From: Gottfriedia acidiceleris
Lineage (GTDB): Bacteria; Bacillota; Bacilli; Bacillales; Bacillaceae_G
DNA length: 64,000 nt
NCBI RefSeq assembly: GCF_002128425.1
Contig: NZ_NESS01000006.1
Span: 186,001 to 250,000, forward strand
Direction: 5' to 3'
Shown: positions 43,134 to 51,983 of the stretch, piece after piece
How positions within the stretch are numbered: the first letter of the stretch is position 1
How the letters are laid out: each line of letters opens with the position of its first letter
Made by a program: the position numbers and the translations under genes
Notes under the pieces: generated by a model
The model's input: the letters and a program-made list of their open reading frames with translations, nothing else
The model's database searches: none
Told to the model about the DNA's origin: nothing

Positions 43134-44963
43134 ATGAAAAATAGTATTCGAAGTAAGCTTATTATCTTATTATTAATCGCAACGATCATTCCATTTGGAT
43201 TATCGATTGTCGCAAATTATTTTTATACGAAAAATACCGTCACAAAGGACTTTGTGAATACGAACTATGATTTATTAAATCGGAGTGGGAATGATTTATT
43301 GAACTACTTCAATGAGATTCACGGTATTCCATTGTCGATCTATAGTAATAGACCTTTTTTGTCTGTTTTAGAAAATGGTGCTTCTACTTATATTGAACAG
43401 AATTCGACTGAAATTAATCGAAGTTTATTAGGCCTTTATTTTTCAAGAAGAGAAATCGAGCAATTGCATTTATATTTAACAAAAGGTAAGGATGACTACA
43501 CAGTATACAATGCAAAGGTGAGTAGTCGAGGGAAATTGTATAATTTCAATCAAATTCCCACCTATCGAAATTTAAGTTTTTCGAGGGACGCATATTATAT
43601 TCAACCTACTCATCCAATTCAAAATTATAATAATTTATCTGATTTTCGAATTGAGCCAGTTAAGCAAGTAGTATCGCTTCATTATTTTTTAAATAATGTT
43701 ACATCCAACCAATGGTTAGGCTTTTTATCGATCGATATTGAATTAAGTAGGATTAATGAAATTTTTGATCGTATTTATAAAAAAGGAGAGGAACATCTTT
43801 TTGTTGTTGGTGATGGGAATGTTGTTCTTTATTCTTCTGAAAAAAAACTGATTGGTAAAAAGTTAGAAACAAAATGGTATAAAAAAATTAGTTCAGATCA
43901 GTCAGGTGAAACTAGTTTTGATTGGAAGGACAAGGACTTTAGTGGGGTCTATGTATATGACAAAATAAGAAGCAATCATCAACAATGGACAATCATTAAA
44001 AGCATTCCTTATAAAAATCTCTATCACAACTCGAATCAATTGTTGAAAATTACAGTTACACTCGGGGCAATTTCAGTCTTATTAGTAATCATTTTAACAA
44101 TTATCGTATCCTTTAGATTTACACGACCAATCCGAATCTTAATTCGAGATATGCAGCGGATTGAAAAAGGAGAACTTGCTGTTTCTTTTGATACGTTAGG
44201 AAATGATGAGTTTGGTCAGTTAGGTAAACATTTTACTTCAATGGTCGATACGTTAAATGATTTATATATAAAAGAGTACAAGCTTCAAATAGAGAATAAA
44301 ACGAATCAATTGAAAGTACTTCAGTCTCAAATTAATCCGCATTTTTTATATAATGCGTTGCAGTCAATTGGAACTCTTTCATTAAAAAATGACGGAATTA
44401 AAGTGTATCGATTAATTATGTCACTATCAAAAATTATGAGATATAGCATGAAAAATAACGAAGATTTTGTAACGCTTAAGGATGAATTAAATCATATAAA
44501 AGATTATTTATCGCTTCAAAACGAGCGGTACGATGGCAAATTTGTTTATAACCTGGAAGTCGATGAAGGGTTAAACAAAGTAAAAATGCCAAAAATGATT
44601 TTACAGCCAATCGTCGAAAATTTCTTTAAACACGGCTTTGAAAAGCAACAAAAGCTTGGTGAATTAAATATTTCGATTCATAGACAACAAGATAATCGTT
44701 TAAAAATAGTCATTGCTGACAATGGTGAAGGTGCATCAGAAGAGGAATTAGAAATCATCAATTCATCGCTAGCAGTAGGTGGATTAAATACGAACGAGAG
44801 TATCGGTTTAAAAAATATTTCTGATCGCATTCATTTCTATTATGGTAAAAAGGCAGAAGTAAAAATAGAAAGTGTGAAGCATGAAAACTTTGTTGTAACG
44901 ATAATCTTACCTATTGAAATGACAAGAGGAGAAGTTAATCATGAAGGTTCTACTAATAGATGA
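43134..44963 (+). CDS. YesM-type sensor histidine kinase
   Basis: 609-residue membrane sensor. Helix 1 near 10-30, a large extracellular sensing domain of about 270 residues (dCache-like), helix 2 near 305-328, HAMP (FTRPIRILIRDMQRIEKG), then the LytS/YesM-type kinase core with INPHFLYNALQS (His403) and an ATPase domain (DNGEGASEEEL, IGLKNISDRI). Such kinases sense extracellular sugars, often with the help of a binding protein. It is coupled to the response regulator by a 23-bp overlap and follows ABC operon B, its probable target. Confidence 0.9.
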   Translation: MKNSIRSKLIILLLIATIIPFGLSIVANYFYTKNTVTKDFVNTNYDLLNRSGNDLLNYFNEIHGIPLSIYSNRPFLSVLENGASTYIEQNSTEINRSLLGLYFSRREIEQLHLYLTKGKDDYTVYNAKVSSRGKLYNFNQIPTYRNLSFSRDAYYIQPTHPIQNYNNLSDFRIEPVKQVVSLHYFLNNVTSNQWLGFLSIDIELSRINEIFDRIYKKGEEHLFVVGDGNVVLYSSEKKLIGKKLETKWYKKISSDQSGETSFDWKDKDFSGVYVYDKIRSNHQQWTIIKSIPYKNLYHNSNQLLKITVTLGAISVLLVIILTIIVSFRFTRPIRILIRDMQRIEKGELAVSFDTLGNDEFGQLGKHFTSMVDTLNDLYIKEYKLQIENKTNQLKVLQSQINPHFLYNALQSIGTLSLKNDGIKVYRLIMSLSKIMRYSMKNNEDFVTLKDELNHIKDYLSLQNERYDGKFVYNLEVDEGLNKVKMPKMILQPIVENFFKHGFEKQQKLGELNISIHRQQDNRLKIVIADNGEGASEEELEIINSSLAVGGLNTNESIGLKNISDRIHFYYGKKAEVKIESVKHENFVVTIILPIEMTRGEVNHEGSTNR

Positions 44964-46494
44964 CGAAAAGCATGTAAGAGAAGGTGTAAAACTTCTTGCA
45001 GATTGGGATGCAATTGGTGTTACTGAAATATTAGAAGCAGAAAATGGAGCGATTGCTCAAGATATCATTATAAAGGAAAGACCGACAATTATATTTACTG
45101 ACTTAATGATGCCAGAGCTAGATGGTAGAGGTTTATTAAAGTGGCTTCATTCAGAAAATATCAATTGTAAAGTAATCGTTGTAACAGGATATGATGACTA
45201 TCATTATATGAGAGAAGCCATTCAGTTCGGTGCGTCTGATTATTTATTGAAACCAATTGATCCGGATATATTGAATGAAACTTTAGTAAAAGTAGTTTCA
45301 GATTGGAATGAGAAAGAAAAAGAGAGAATTGATGCATTGAATGATTTTCGTTTGCTTCAGGAAGTTTTACCTGTTTACAGAGACAAACAATTAACAAATG
45401 CAATTTACGGAAAAGAATTTAATCAAAACATGTTAAACCAATTAGGATACGAAGAAGGGCAAACTTTACATGTTTCTTTACTAAAATTACGAAATCTAGA
45501 GACATTCAAAGATATATGGCCGGAGGATTTATGCTATTTTGCTCTGTTGAATATTGTAAATGAAGTTCTTCAAAAACAAAATGGAGGAATCGCATTTCGT
45601 AATTTACAAGGTACAAAGGAGATTTGTTTACTATACTGGGGCGAGCAAGTAACTGACAGTATTCAACATATAGCTAAAATTTTATCAACAGTTGTGCCTT
45701 TTCCGTTTCACTTTGCAATCAGCAAAAAGTTAACGATTGAATCAATCCAATTTGGGTACGAAGAAGTTGTAAACGTTCTACAGCATGTAAATATTTTGGA
45801 AAAGCGAGATGTACCAGTTTATTCTTATGATGATATAAAAGAGTATCATCCGATTAATTTAGTAGAAATCATCAACTTGTTTGAACAAATGGTTGAGAAG
45901 CAGGATATTTATATTTACGATGAAGTCATTCAACTTTTTAGTAAACGAATAGCACAGAAGAATTATCTTCCTTTTGCGCAGTTACTTTCATTGCATCAGG
46001 AGTTTCTAATCTTTCTAAATCACTGGATTAATAAGTTATCACTTCAAACGATTCAGGAAGTGAATCTAGAATTGTTCTGGAATGCGAAAGGGCATTTTGA
46101 AATTGGTGATTATGTAGCGACCCAAAGAGAAAGAGTACAGTCGATTATTCAAGAAAAGAATCAAACGAACCAAGAACTGAATAGTATAGAAGCAATTGCA
46201 AACTATATTCAACTTAACTATGCTGAAGAAATTTCACTTCAGGAGTTTTCAGAGAAATTTTATTTAAGCCGTGAATATATATCCCGTAAGTTTAAACAAA
46301 TTTACGGTGTGAATATATCAGATTATATTGTTTCAATTCGAATCGAAAAAGCGAAGGAATTATTGAAGTTTCCAAATTTAAAAATCTATGAAATAGCTGG
46401 GAAAATCGGCTATCAAGATGACAAATACTTTCGAAAAGTGTTTAAAAAAATCGTTGGGATGACCCCAAATGAATACCGAAATTTGAATGATTAG
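44941..46494 (+). CDS. YesN-type response regulator, AraC DNA-binding domain
   Basis: 517 residues: receiver domain (about 1-120) with DDEKHVR acid pair, phospho-acceptor Asp54 in FTDLMMPELDG and Lys in YLLKPID; a middle region of unknown fold; C-terminal AraC/XylS two-HTH domain (SLQEFSEKFYLSREYISRKFK and YEIAGKIGYQDDKYFRKVFK). Overlaps the kinase gene. Predicted to activate ABC operon B (and perhaps A) when the kinase detects its sugar. The repeat TCAATATATTCCACCC at 38746 and 40615 is a candidate target. Confidence 0.9.
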   Translation: MKVLLIDDEKHVREGVKLLADWDAIGVTEILEAENGAIAQDIIIKERPTIIFTDLMMPELDGRGLLKWLHSENINCKVIVVTGYDDYHYMREAIQFGASDYLLKPIDPDILNETLVKVVSDWNEKEKERIDALNDFRLLQEVLPVYRDKQLTNAIYGKEFNQNMLNQLGYEEGQTLHVSLLKLRNLETFKDIWPEDLCYFALLNIVNEVLQKQNGGIAFRNLQGTKEICLLYWGEQVTDSIQHIAKILSTVVPFPFHFAISKKLTIESIQFGYEEVVNVLQHVNILEKRDVPVYSYDDIKEYHPINLVEIINLFEQMVEKQDIYIYDEVIQLFSKRIAQKNYLPFAQLLSLHQEFLIFLNHWINKLSLQTIQEVNLELFWNAKGHFEIGDYVATQRERVQSIIQEKNQTNQELNSIEAIANYIQLNYAEEISLQEFSEKFYLSREYISRKFKQIYGVNISDYIVSIRIEKAKELLKFPNLKIYEIAGKIGYQDDKYFRKVFKKIVGMTPNEYRNLND

Positions 46495-46584
46495 TAAAAA
46501 AGTTGCAGGAAATCCTTGGAAACTGGGGAATTAGTAATTAGATATTTATTCTATGATTTATTCTATGTTTTGGGGGATTAAAAA

Positions 46585-47550
46585 ATGGAACAGGCAGTTG
46601 AAAGAGTTTTTACAAAAGAGATTTTAACGAATGCAGCATCACAATTTGGTATAACAGTAGAAGAAAAACCAGTCGGAGAGTTCGAGAACTATTTATTTAA
46701 AGGTAAGCTGGCAGATGGAACGGATCGCATTTTACGGTTAACGCATTCATCTCATCGCTCAAAGGAAGATATTGAAGCAGAACTTAAGTTTTTAAAATAT
46801 GCTAGAGAAAACGGAGCAAATGCAGCAGGTTCTTTAACTTCTTTAAACGGTAATTTAGTAGAAGTCCAAAATGCAAGTGATGGTACAAGCTTTTACGCAT
46901 CAATGTTTGAATGGGCAGATGGTCAATTAGTTGATCGTACAAACCCTGCTGTGTGGAATGATGATCTAATGTACACATGGGGGAAAACAATCGGAAAGCT
47001 TCACGCGTTAACAGTTGATTATCCAGTAACAAATCATCGTGAACATTGGGATGAAGAAGCATATTTAAATGAAATGCTAGCGGACGAAGAGCTTGGGGCA
47101 AATACGAAAGAATTAATCGAAGAAATTCAAAGCTATGAAAGAAAAAAAGATTCATACGGACTAATCCATAGTGATCTACATCTTCATAATTTCTTCGTAA
47201 ATGATAAAGGTGAAATAACGGCTTTTGATTTCGATGATCTGCAATATAATTATTTCATTTCAGATATCGCAATCGTCTTATATTACACTGCGTGGGGCAG
47301 TAAAGCATCATTCGAAGAAAAATCTAATTTCGCAAAAAGACAACTAGAAATCTTTCGAAAGGGTTATGAAACCGAGTATGTATTAGATGAAGAATGGTAT
47401 AGCCGAATCCCTGCATTTTTAAAATGTCGTGATATTACGCTTTATCATGTATTAAATATGAAATACGAAGAGAAAACGCAAAGAGTCATTGACCTTTGTG
47501 AAGAACTAAAAGATCGAATTATAAATAAGAAAACGATTATTGAACTTTAA
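46585..47550 (+). CDS. Aminoglycoside phosphotransferase-fold kinase
   Basis: 321-residue cytoplasmic small-molecule kinase of the APH/homoserine-kinase-II fold. The catalytic loop HSDLHLHNFF (Asp, Asn) and the metal-binding FDFDD are intact; the N-lobe RILRLTHSSHRSK holds the likely ATP lysine/arginine. It stands 90 bp after the two-component genes, possibly as a separate unit. Substrate unknown; a sugar or amino alcohol is possible, and I do not propose antibiotic resistance. GGGGGA ribosome site. Confidence 0.8.
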   Translation: MEQAVERVFTKEILTNAASQFGITVEEKPVGEFENYLFKGKLADGTDRILRLTHSSHRSKEDIEAELKFLKYARENGANAAGSLTSLNGNLVEVQNASDGTSFYASMFEWADGQLVDRTNPAVWNDDLMYTWGKTIGKLHALTVDYPVTNHREHWDEEAYLNEMLADEELGANTKELIEEIQSYERKKDSYGLIHSDLHLHNFFVNDKGEITAFDFDDLQYNYFISDIAIVLYYTAWGSKASFEEKSNFAKRQLEIFRKGYETEYVLDEEWYSRIPAFLKCRDITLYHVLNMKYEEKTQRVIDLCEELKDRIINKKTIIEL

Positions 47551-47556
47551 AATGAC

Positions 47557-47595
47557 AAAAAGCTACGATTCAAATACGAATCATAGCTTTTTTTT
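47557..47595. terminator. Convergent terminator, APH-like gene / pstS
   Basis: AAAGCTACGATTC and GAATCATAGCTTT, one mismatch, with T-runs on both strands. Confidence 0.9.
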
Positions 47596-47622
47596 ATATA
47601 TATTAATGGGGGGTGAGTAAGA

Positions 47623-48576
47623 TTATTTGTGTGTAGCTTCTTCTATTTTATTAATATTGCTTTCATATAGATCATCTTGTAATGGGATATAGCCAACTTG
47701 CTCTGCTAAAGTTGGGGCATTTTCATTTACAAATTTCAAGTAGTCCAAAACGACAGGACGTTTAAGTGAGTTTTTATTTACATAAGTGTAGAGTTCACGA
47801 GAAAGTGCGTAAGTCCCGTTTTTAATCTTCTCTTCAGTTGGTAAAACTGCTTTACCTGTTTTTGGATTAACGATTGGTACGATTTTTAATTGATCTTTGT
47901 TTTCTTCATAGTAAGCATGACCAAAGTATCCGATTGCGCCTTTTTCACTAGCAACATCAACTACAAGATTTTTATCATCTTCTGACGTTTGAACATCTTT
48001 CCGTTCACCAGCTTGGTTTAAGATTGTCCTATTAAAGTATTCGTAAGTTCCTGACTCACTACCAGGACTGAAGAATTTAATTTCTTCCTTTGGCCAAGCT
48101 GAGTTTAGTTCGTTCCAAGTTTTTATTTTGCTTTTTACAGACCATAACTTTGCTAATTGATCAACTGTTAATTGATTAACAAAATGATTGTCCTTATTTA
48201 CTACGACGGATAGACCATCGTAAGCTAATTCTAATTGAATATAATCAATTTTATTTTGTTTAGCGATTTTAGCTTCTTCAACTGTTATTTTACGTGATGC
48301 ATCATTTATATCAGTTATTCCATTTGCGAATTTTTTAAAACCATCAATTGTACCACTATTACCTATTGATATAGTTACATCAGGTTGTGCAGAAATATAT
48401 TGTTTTGTTATTGTTTGCATAATCGGGAAAACGGTAGATGAACCGTCGATTAGGATGCTACCAGTTAATTGATTTTCAGATGAACTTGAATTAGAATGAT
48501 TGGCATTTCCACAAGCAGCTAAAGATAAAATAGCTGTGATTGCTACGACGAATAAAAGTGCTTTTCTTAGTTGCAT
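47623..48576 (-). CDS. pstS: Phosphate-binding lipoprotein PstS
   Basis: 317-residue phosphate-binding lipoprotein, lipobox LAAC (Cys22). The binding motifs SILIDGSSTVFPI, SIGNSGTIDGFKKF, and the PGSESGTYEYF loop (phosphate-contacting Ser/Thr/Arg region) are present. It feeds the PstCAB importer, which is not encoded next to it, so it is an orphan. A Pho box of four hexamers at exact 11-bp steps stands 53 bp upstream of the start on the same strand, giving strong support for phosphate-starvation control. GGGGGA ribosome site. Confidence 0.9.
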   Translation of the reverse strand: MQLRKALLFVVAITAILSLAACGNANHSNSSSSENQLTGSILIDGSSTVFPIMQTITKQYISAQPDVTISIGNSGTIDGFKKFANGITDINDASRKITVEEAKIAKQNKIDYIQLELAYDGLSVVVNKDNHFVNQLTVDQLAKLWSVKSKIKTWNELNSAWPKEEIKFFSPGSESGTYEYFNRTILNQAGERKDVQTSEDDKNLVVDVASEKGAIGYFGHAYYEENKDQLKIVPIVNPKTGKAVLPTEEKIKNGTYALSRELYTYVNKNSLKRPVVLDYLKFVNENAPTLAEQVGYIPLQDDLYESNINKIEEATHK

Positions 48577-48613
48577 CTACAGTTTCCCCCTCATTGTTTT
48601 TACTACATTTCTT

Positions 48614-48667
48614 ACAATATCCCACAAAGGTTAACTTGCTTTTAACGCTACGTAAAGAATTTGTAAA
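48614..48667 (-). promoter_or_regulatory. PhoP box and -10 of pstS
   Basis: Minus strand, 5' to 3': TTTACA, TTTACG, TTAAAA, TTAACC at 48667-48662, 48656-48651, 48645-48640 and 48634-48629, each separated by exactly 5 nt. This is the TT(A/T/C)ACA direct-repeat pattern bound by PhoP in Bacillus. TATTGT at 48619-48614 is a suitable -10 nine bases later. Confidence 0.8.
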
Positions 48668-48746
48668 GGTATAGTGAAAGTCCCCCTTTTTTGTTAATAA
48701 CCAATTAAAATGACCGTATAAACAGTAAAAATGGGAGAGATATACG

Positions 48747-49433
48747 GTGGAGCAAATTGTCATCATCCAAGATCAAAACGAGATTGAACATGTGCTTCAA
48801 CAAAGTAAACAATTCGGATTGGTTAAAATCAGCACATATCGATATGGAGAGTTTAATGAAGAAATACATCTAGGTTTCTTAAAAGGTTGCATAGTATTAA
48901 TGAAAAGCCAAGTTTTGGACGAGTTTATTCCATTAATAATGAGAATAAGACGGATAACAGAAATACCGATCATATTATTAGTTGAAACATATGATTCATA
49001 CGAAGCAGCAATCTGTATTGAAGCTGGAGCGGATCAATATGTTAAATATCCGATCCATCCAAGAGACTTGTCCGCAAGAATAAAAGCAGTTATGAGGAGG
49101 GCAGGCAATGAAAAAATTGAAGAAGACAGAGAAAAAGTATTACATTTTGGAGAAATTTCCTTCTATTTAAATAGAGAAGAGGTTTATAAAAATAAAACGA
49201 GGATCGAATTAAATGGTAGGGAATACACAATTTTACTTTTTTTAATCAAAAAAGCTGGCTTTATTGTAACAAGAGAAGAATTAATGGAAGTCATTTCTGT
49301 TTATAAAAATAGAAGATTAATCGATATTTATATTCATAGTTTACGACATAAGATTGAAGAACTTCCGAATTATCCTAAATATATTAAAACAATTAAGGGG
49401 AAAGGCTATCGGTTTGAAACGCTTGTTTATTGA
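48747..49433 (+). CDS. OmpR-type regulator with degenerate receiver
   Basis: 228 residues: receiver-like domain (about 1-118) and winged-helix DNA-binding domain (about 128-226, with RIELNGREYTILLFLIKKAG and YIHSLRHKIEELP...IKGKGYRF). The phospho-acceptor position, normally in a VLLD strand, reads VLMK (Lys53), so Asp-phosphorylation is not possible there; the switch Lys (GADQYVKYP) remains. GTG start behind GGGAGAG. No kinase gene adjacent. Divergent from pstS with 170 bp between. Likely a phosphorylation-independent regulator. Confidence 0.8.
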   Translation: MEQIVIIQDQNEIEHVLQQSKQFGLVKISTYRYGEFNEEIHLGFLKGCIVLMKSQVLDEFIPLIMRIRRITEIPIILLVETYDSYEAAICIEAGADQYVKYPIHPRDLSARIKAVMRRAGNEKIEEDREKVLHFGEISFYLNREEVYKNKTRIELNGREYTILLFLIKKAGFIVTREELMEVISVYKNRRLIDIYIHSLRHKIEELPNYPKYIKTIKGKGYRFETLVY

Positions 49434-49448
49434 ATAGGAGTGTAATTT

Positions 49449-49493
49449 AAAAGCTAGGTGGATTCTTTTTAAGGATGCCATTTAGCTTTTTTT
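49449..49493 (+). terminator. Terminator of the OmpR-type gene
   Basis: AAAAGCTAGGTGGATTC pairs imperfectly with GGATGCCATTTAGCTTTT, then T-run. Arms resemble the hairpin at 49908. Confidence 0.75.
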
Positions 49494-49907
49494 ACTTTTA
49501 TAAGGCAGAGGTTCAAGTAGATAGGGATTGAAAATTTTATTGTTTTTATTAAAAAAGTTGATTGATATTTAACAAGAGACGAATTTTTTTATTGAATTTA
49601 AATAAATAAAAAAATTTATGAACAAACCCAAATAAACAAAATGACTAAGGAAAAAGAGATTGAATTTTAAACGCTTTCAAAACTTAAACAACAAAAATGG
49701 CTAATCTGTTTATTTACCATATATTGGTAATAATAAAATTTCGATATAACAAAAAGATGCATAGAAAATACTCTTTTAAAATTTTTTGTCTCAAATTGAG
49801 GAATATAGTCGGAGAAGTAGGATTTTTGGTGTTTTTTGTAAAATCGAAAAAATGAGGAAATGTAAGTAACTAGAATCAGTATTTACCAACGAAACGTTTG
49901 TAAATGG
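49494..49907. other. Intergenic AT-rich region
   Basis: About 415 bp, no gene found on either strand. Flanked by two hairpins with related arms (AAAAGCTAGGTG...). Weak cre-like sequences (AAACGCTTTCA near 49669) occur without a gene start. Nothing firm to assign. Confidence 0.4.
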
Positions 49908-49950
49908 AAAAGCTAGGTGAATCCAACAATAGGATTCACCTAGCTTTTTA
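49908..49950. terminator. Strong bidirectional terminator
   Basis: AAAAGCTAGGTGAATCC and GGATTCACCTAGCTTTT, 17-bp perfect stem with AACAATA loop; T-runs both sides. Serves the small minus-strand gene at 49985. Confidence 0.9.
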
Positions 49951-49984
49951 TTTTATAAGTGCAGTAAACCAAAGTTGTAAGATC

Positions 49985-50134
49985 TTACTCAGCGTGATGT
50001 AACATATACGTATAAGCCGAGTCGTAAAGGTGCTCTAAATCAGCATCAGTCATGAAAACTAAGTCCTCAGTTGAAAATCCTTTTGTTAATTCCAAAAATT
50101 GAACCATGTTTTTACGCTCTTCTCTACTCATCAT
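49985..50134 (-). CDS. Small protein, BH0509-like
   Basis: 49-residue protein (or 48 from the second ATG) with MSREERKNMVQFLELTKGF and an acidic helical end (MTDADLEHLYDSAY). GGGAG ribosome site 8-11 bp upstream; terminator behind it. It recalls the short BH0509 family of Bacillus, function unknown, from memory of the pattern only. Confidence 0.65.
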   Translation of the reverse strand: MMSREERKNMVQFLELTKGFSTEDLVFMTDADLEHLYDSAYTYMLHHAE

Positions 50135-50464
50135 TAACAACACTCCCTTTGATTTAATTTCGCTTCCAAACTGTGTTAATACAGTATATTTAATTAATAA
50201 TTATTATATAACAGAAAAACCAAAATGTGCTAGTTATTTTTCACAAAAAATGTAAAAAAAATTTTAAAATTGGATTAATCATTATTCAGAATGTAACGTA
50301 TAAATTATTTTAGTATAATATCTGATATTACATTTTTTGTTAATGTTTGTAACATAACTAGACCAGTTTGTATGTAATGGTAAAAACGGTTTCATAATTC
50401 CACAAATTTCGCCTATATAATGGAAAAATTAACTAAAATTTACAAATGCTACATTAAGAATACC
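50135..50464. other. Upstream region of the capsule operon
   Basis: About 330 bp, divergent promoter region between the 49-aa protein and the capsule genes; very AT-rich, with no gene. Several TTTTTAT/AAAAAAT runs but no recognised operator. Confidence 0.4.
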
Positions 50465-50493
50465 TTAACATATCGTTAAGTAATTGTTATACT
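50465..50493 (+). promoter_or_regulatory. Capsule operon promoter
   Basis: TTAACA (50465-50470), 17-bp spacer, TATACT (50488-50493) with TG one base before the -10 (extended -10). A sigma-A promoter giving a leader of about 60 nt. Confidence 0.7.
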
Positions 50494-50557
50494 ATGTAAT
50501 ATTGAAACTAATGCGATATTTTAATAGAATAGTAAATAGTTATATTATTAGGAGGAA

Positions 50558-51286
50558 ATGATGGAAGAGACGATTAGTTTACAAGAATTATTCGGCGTTA
50601 TTAAGAAACGTCTAATTATGATAATTAGTATTACAGTTGTAGCCGCAGTAGTTACAGGTGTCATTAGCTATTTATTTTTAACCCCGATTTATCAATCTTC
50701 AACTCAATTATTAGTCAATCAAAAGGAAACAAAAGATTCATCGATTTACCAGAATAACCAAGTACAAACAAATGTTCAATTGATCAATACATACAATGTC
50801 GTTATTAAGAGTCCAGCTATTTTAGATGAAGTTATTAATCAATTAAATTTAGATTATACAGTTGCAGAACTGACTAAAAATATTACAGTTGCAAGTGAAA
50901 AAGACTCACAAGTGTTTACTGTTACAGTACAGGATCCAAATCCCGAACAAGCTCGAGATATTACAAATAAGATTGCAGATGTTTTCCAGAAGAAAATTAA
51001 ATCTATTATGAGTGTAAATAACGTAACTGTTTTGGCAAAAGCAGATTTAAGTGAAAATCCAAGCCCTATAAAACCTAATAAGAAGTTAAATATTGCAATT
51101 GGTTTTGTTGTAGGATTAATGCTTTCTTTTGGTATTGCATTCTTACTTGAGTACTTAGATAACACAGTAAAAACTGAAAAACAACTTGAAGAACTATTAG
51201 AATTACCGATTCTAGGTGTTATTTCTGAAGTGTCAAAGGGAAAAGTTACTCCTAAAATAAATTTAAAATTGGGAAAGGGTGCGTAA
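50558..51286 (+). CDS. Capsule chain-length/kinase modulator (Wzz family)
   Basis: 242-residue membrane activator of the capsule tyrosine kinase, CapA/CpsC/YwqC type. Helix 1 near 19-41, an extracellular Wzz domain, helix 2 near 177-198 (with the P-x2-P-x4-P-type NPSPIKPNKKLNIAIGF before it) and a cytoplasmic C-terminal tail that touches the kinase. ATG 50558 is very close to GGAGG; ATG 50561 (one codon later) has better spacing. First gene of the operon. Together with the next two genes it controls polymer length. Confidence 0.9.
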   Translation: MMEETISLQELFGVIKKRLIMIISITVVAAVVTGVISYLFLTPIYQSSTQLLVNQKETKDSSIYQNNQVQTNVQLINTYNVVIKSPAILDEVINQLNLDYTVAELTKNITVASEKDSQVFTVTVQDPNPEQARDITNKIADVFQKKIKSIMSVNNVTVLAKADLSENPSPIKPNKKLNIAIGFVVGLMLSFGIAFLLEYLDNTVKTEKQLEELLELPILGVISEVSKGKVTPKINLKLGKGA

Positions 51287-51287
51287 A

Positions 51288-51983
51288 ATGGTTAAAAAAA
51301 CAGCTAATGAAAAATTGAAAAGATTTCTTATTACATTAACAAACCCTAAATCACCATTTGCAGAGCAATATCGAACAGTTCGTACGAATATTCAATTTTC
51401 TTCAATCGATAAAAAAATAAAATCAATTTTAGTAACATCTTCAGAACCATCTGAAGGTAAAACAACGACAATTGCAAATTTAGCTATTACGTATGCACAG
51501 CAAGAAAAGAAAGTTCTTTTAGTAGATGCCGACCTACGTAAACCGCAATTGCATTCTGATTTTAAGTTAGAGAATTTTAAAGGTTTAACAACTGCAATCG
51601 CACAAGAAAAGTCCTTAAAGGACGTTATACAAAAAACTGAGATTAACAATCTATCAATTCTGACTTCAGGACCTATCCCACCAAATCCATCTGAACTATT
51701 ATCTTCAGAGAAAATGAAAAATTTGATTGCACAAATGTATGAACAATATGATGTGATTCTTTTTGATGCTCCTCCATTGTTAGCAGTTACAGATGCTCAA
51801 ATTATTTCACAAGTTTGTGATGGAACGATTTTAGTTGTTCGTAGAGGATATACGGTAAAAGAAAAAATTAAAAAAGCAAAAGAATTATTAAAACTAGTAA
51901 ATGCCAATATTCTAGGTGTGGTTTTAAACCGAGCGGAACAGGAAAAAGACAGTTATTACTATTACTACGGTAATGAGAAATGA
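51288..51983 (+). CDS. Capsule BY-type tyrosine kinase
   Basis: 231-residue bacterial tyrosine kinase (CapB/CpsD/YwqD). ATG 51288 with GGGAAAGGG upstream; the GTG at 51279 would overlap the previous gene. Walker A SSEPSEGKTTT, Walker A' VLLVDADLRKP, Walker B ILFDAPPLL, and a C-terminal tyrosine cluster (SYYYYYGNEK), the autophosphorylation site. It is cytoplasmic and is activated by the membrane modulator. Its stop overlaps the phosphatase start by 4 bp. Confidence 0.95.
   Translation: MVKKTANEKLKRFLITLTNPKSPFAEQYRTVRTNIQFSSIDKKIKSILVTSSEPSEGKTTTIANLAITYAQQEKKVLLVDADLRKPQLHSDFKLENFKGLTTAIAQEKSLKDVIQKTEINNLSILTSGPIPPNPSELLSSEKMKNLIAQMYEQYDVILFDAPPLLAVTDAQIISQVCDGTILVVRRGYTVKEKIKKAKELLKLVNANILGVVLNRAEQEKDSYYYYYGNEK

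Noticed and set aside
46585-47550. Antibiotic-resistance aminoglycoside kinase
   Set aside because: Only the fold-level motifs agree; the family is broad and the context is sugar uptake.
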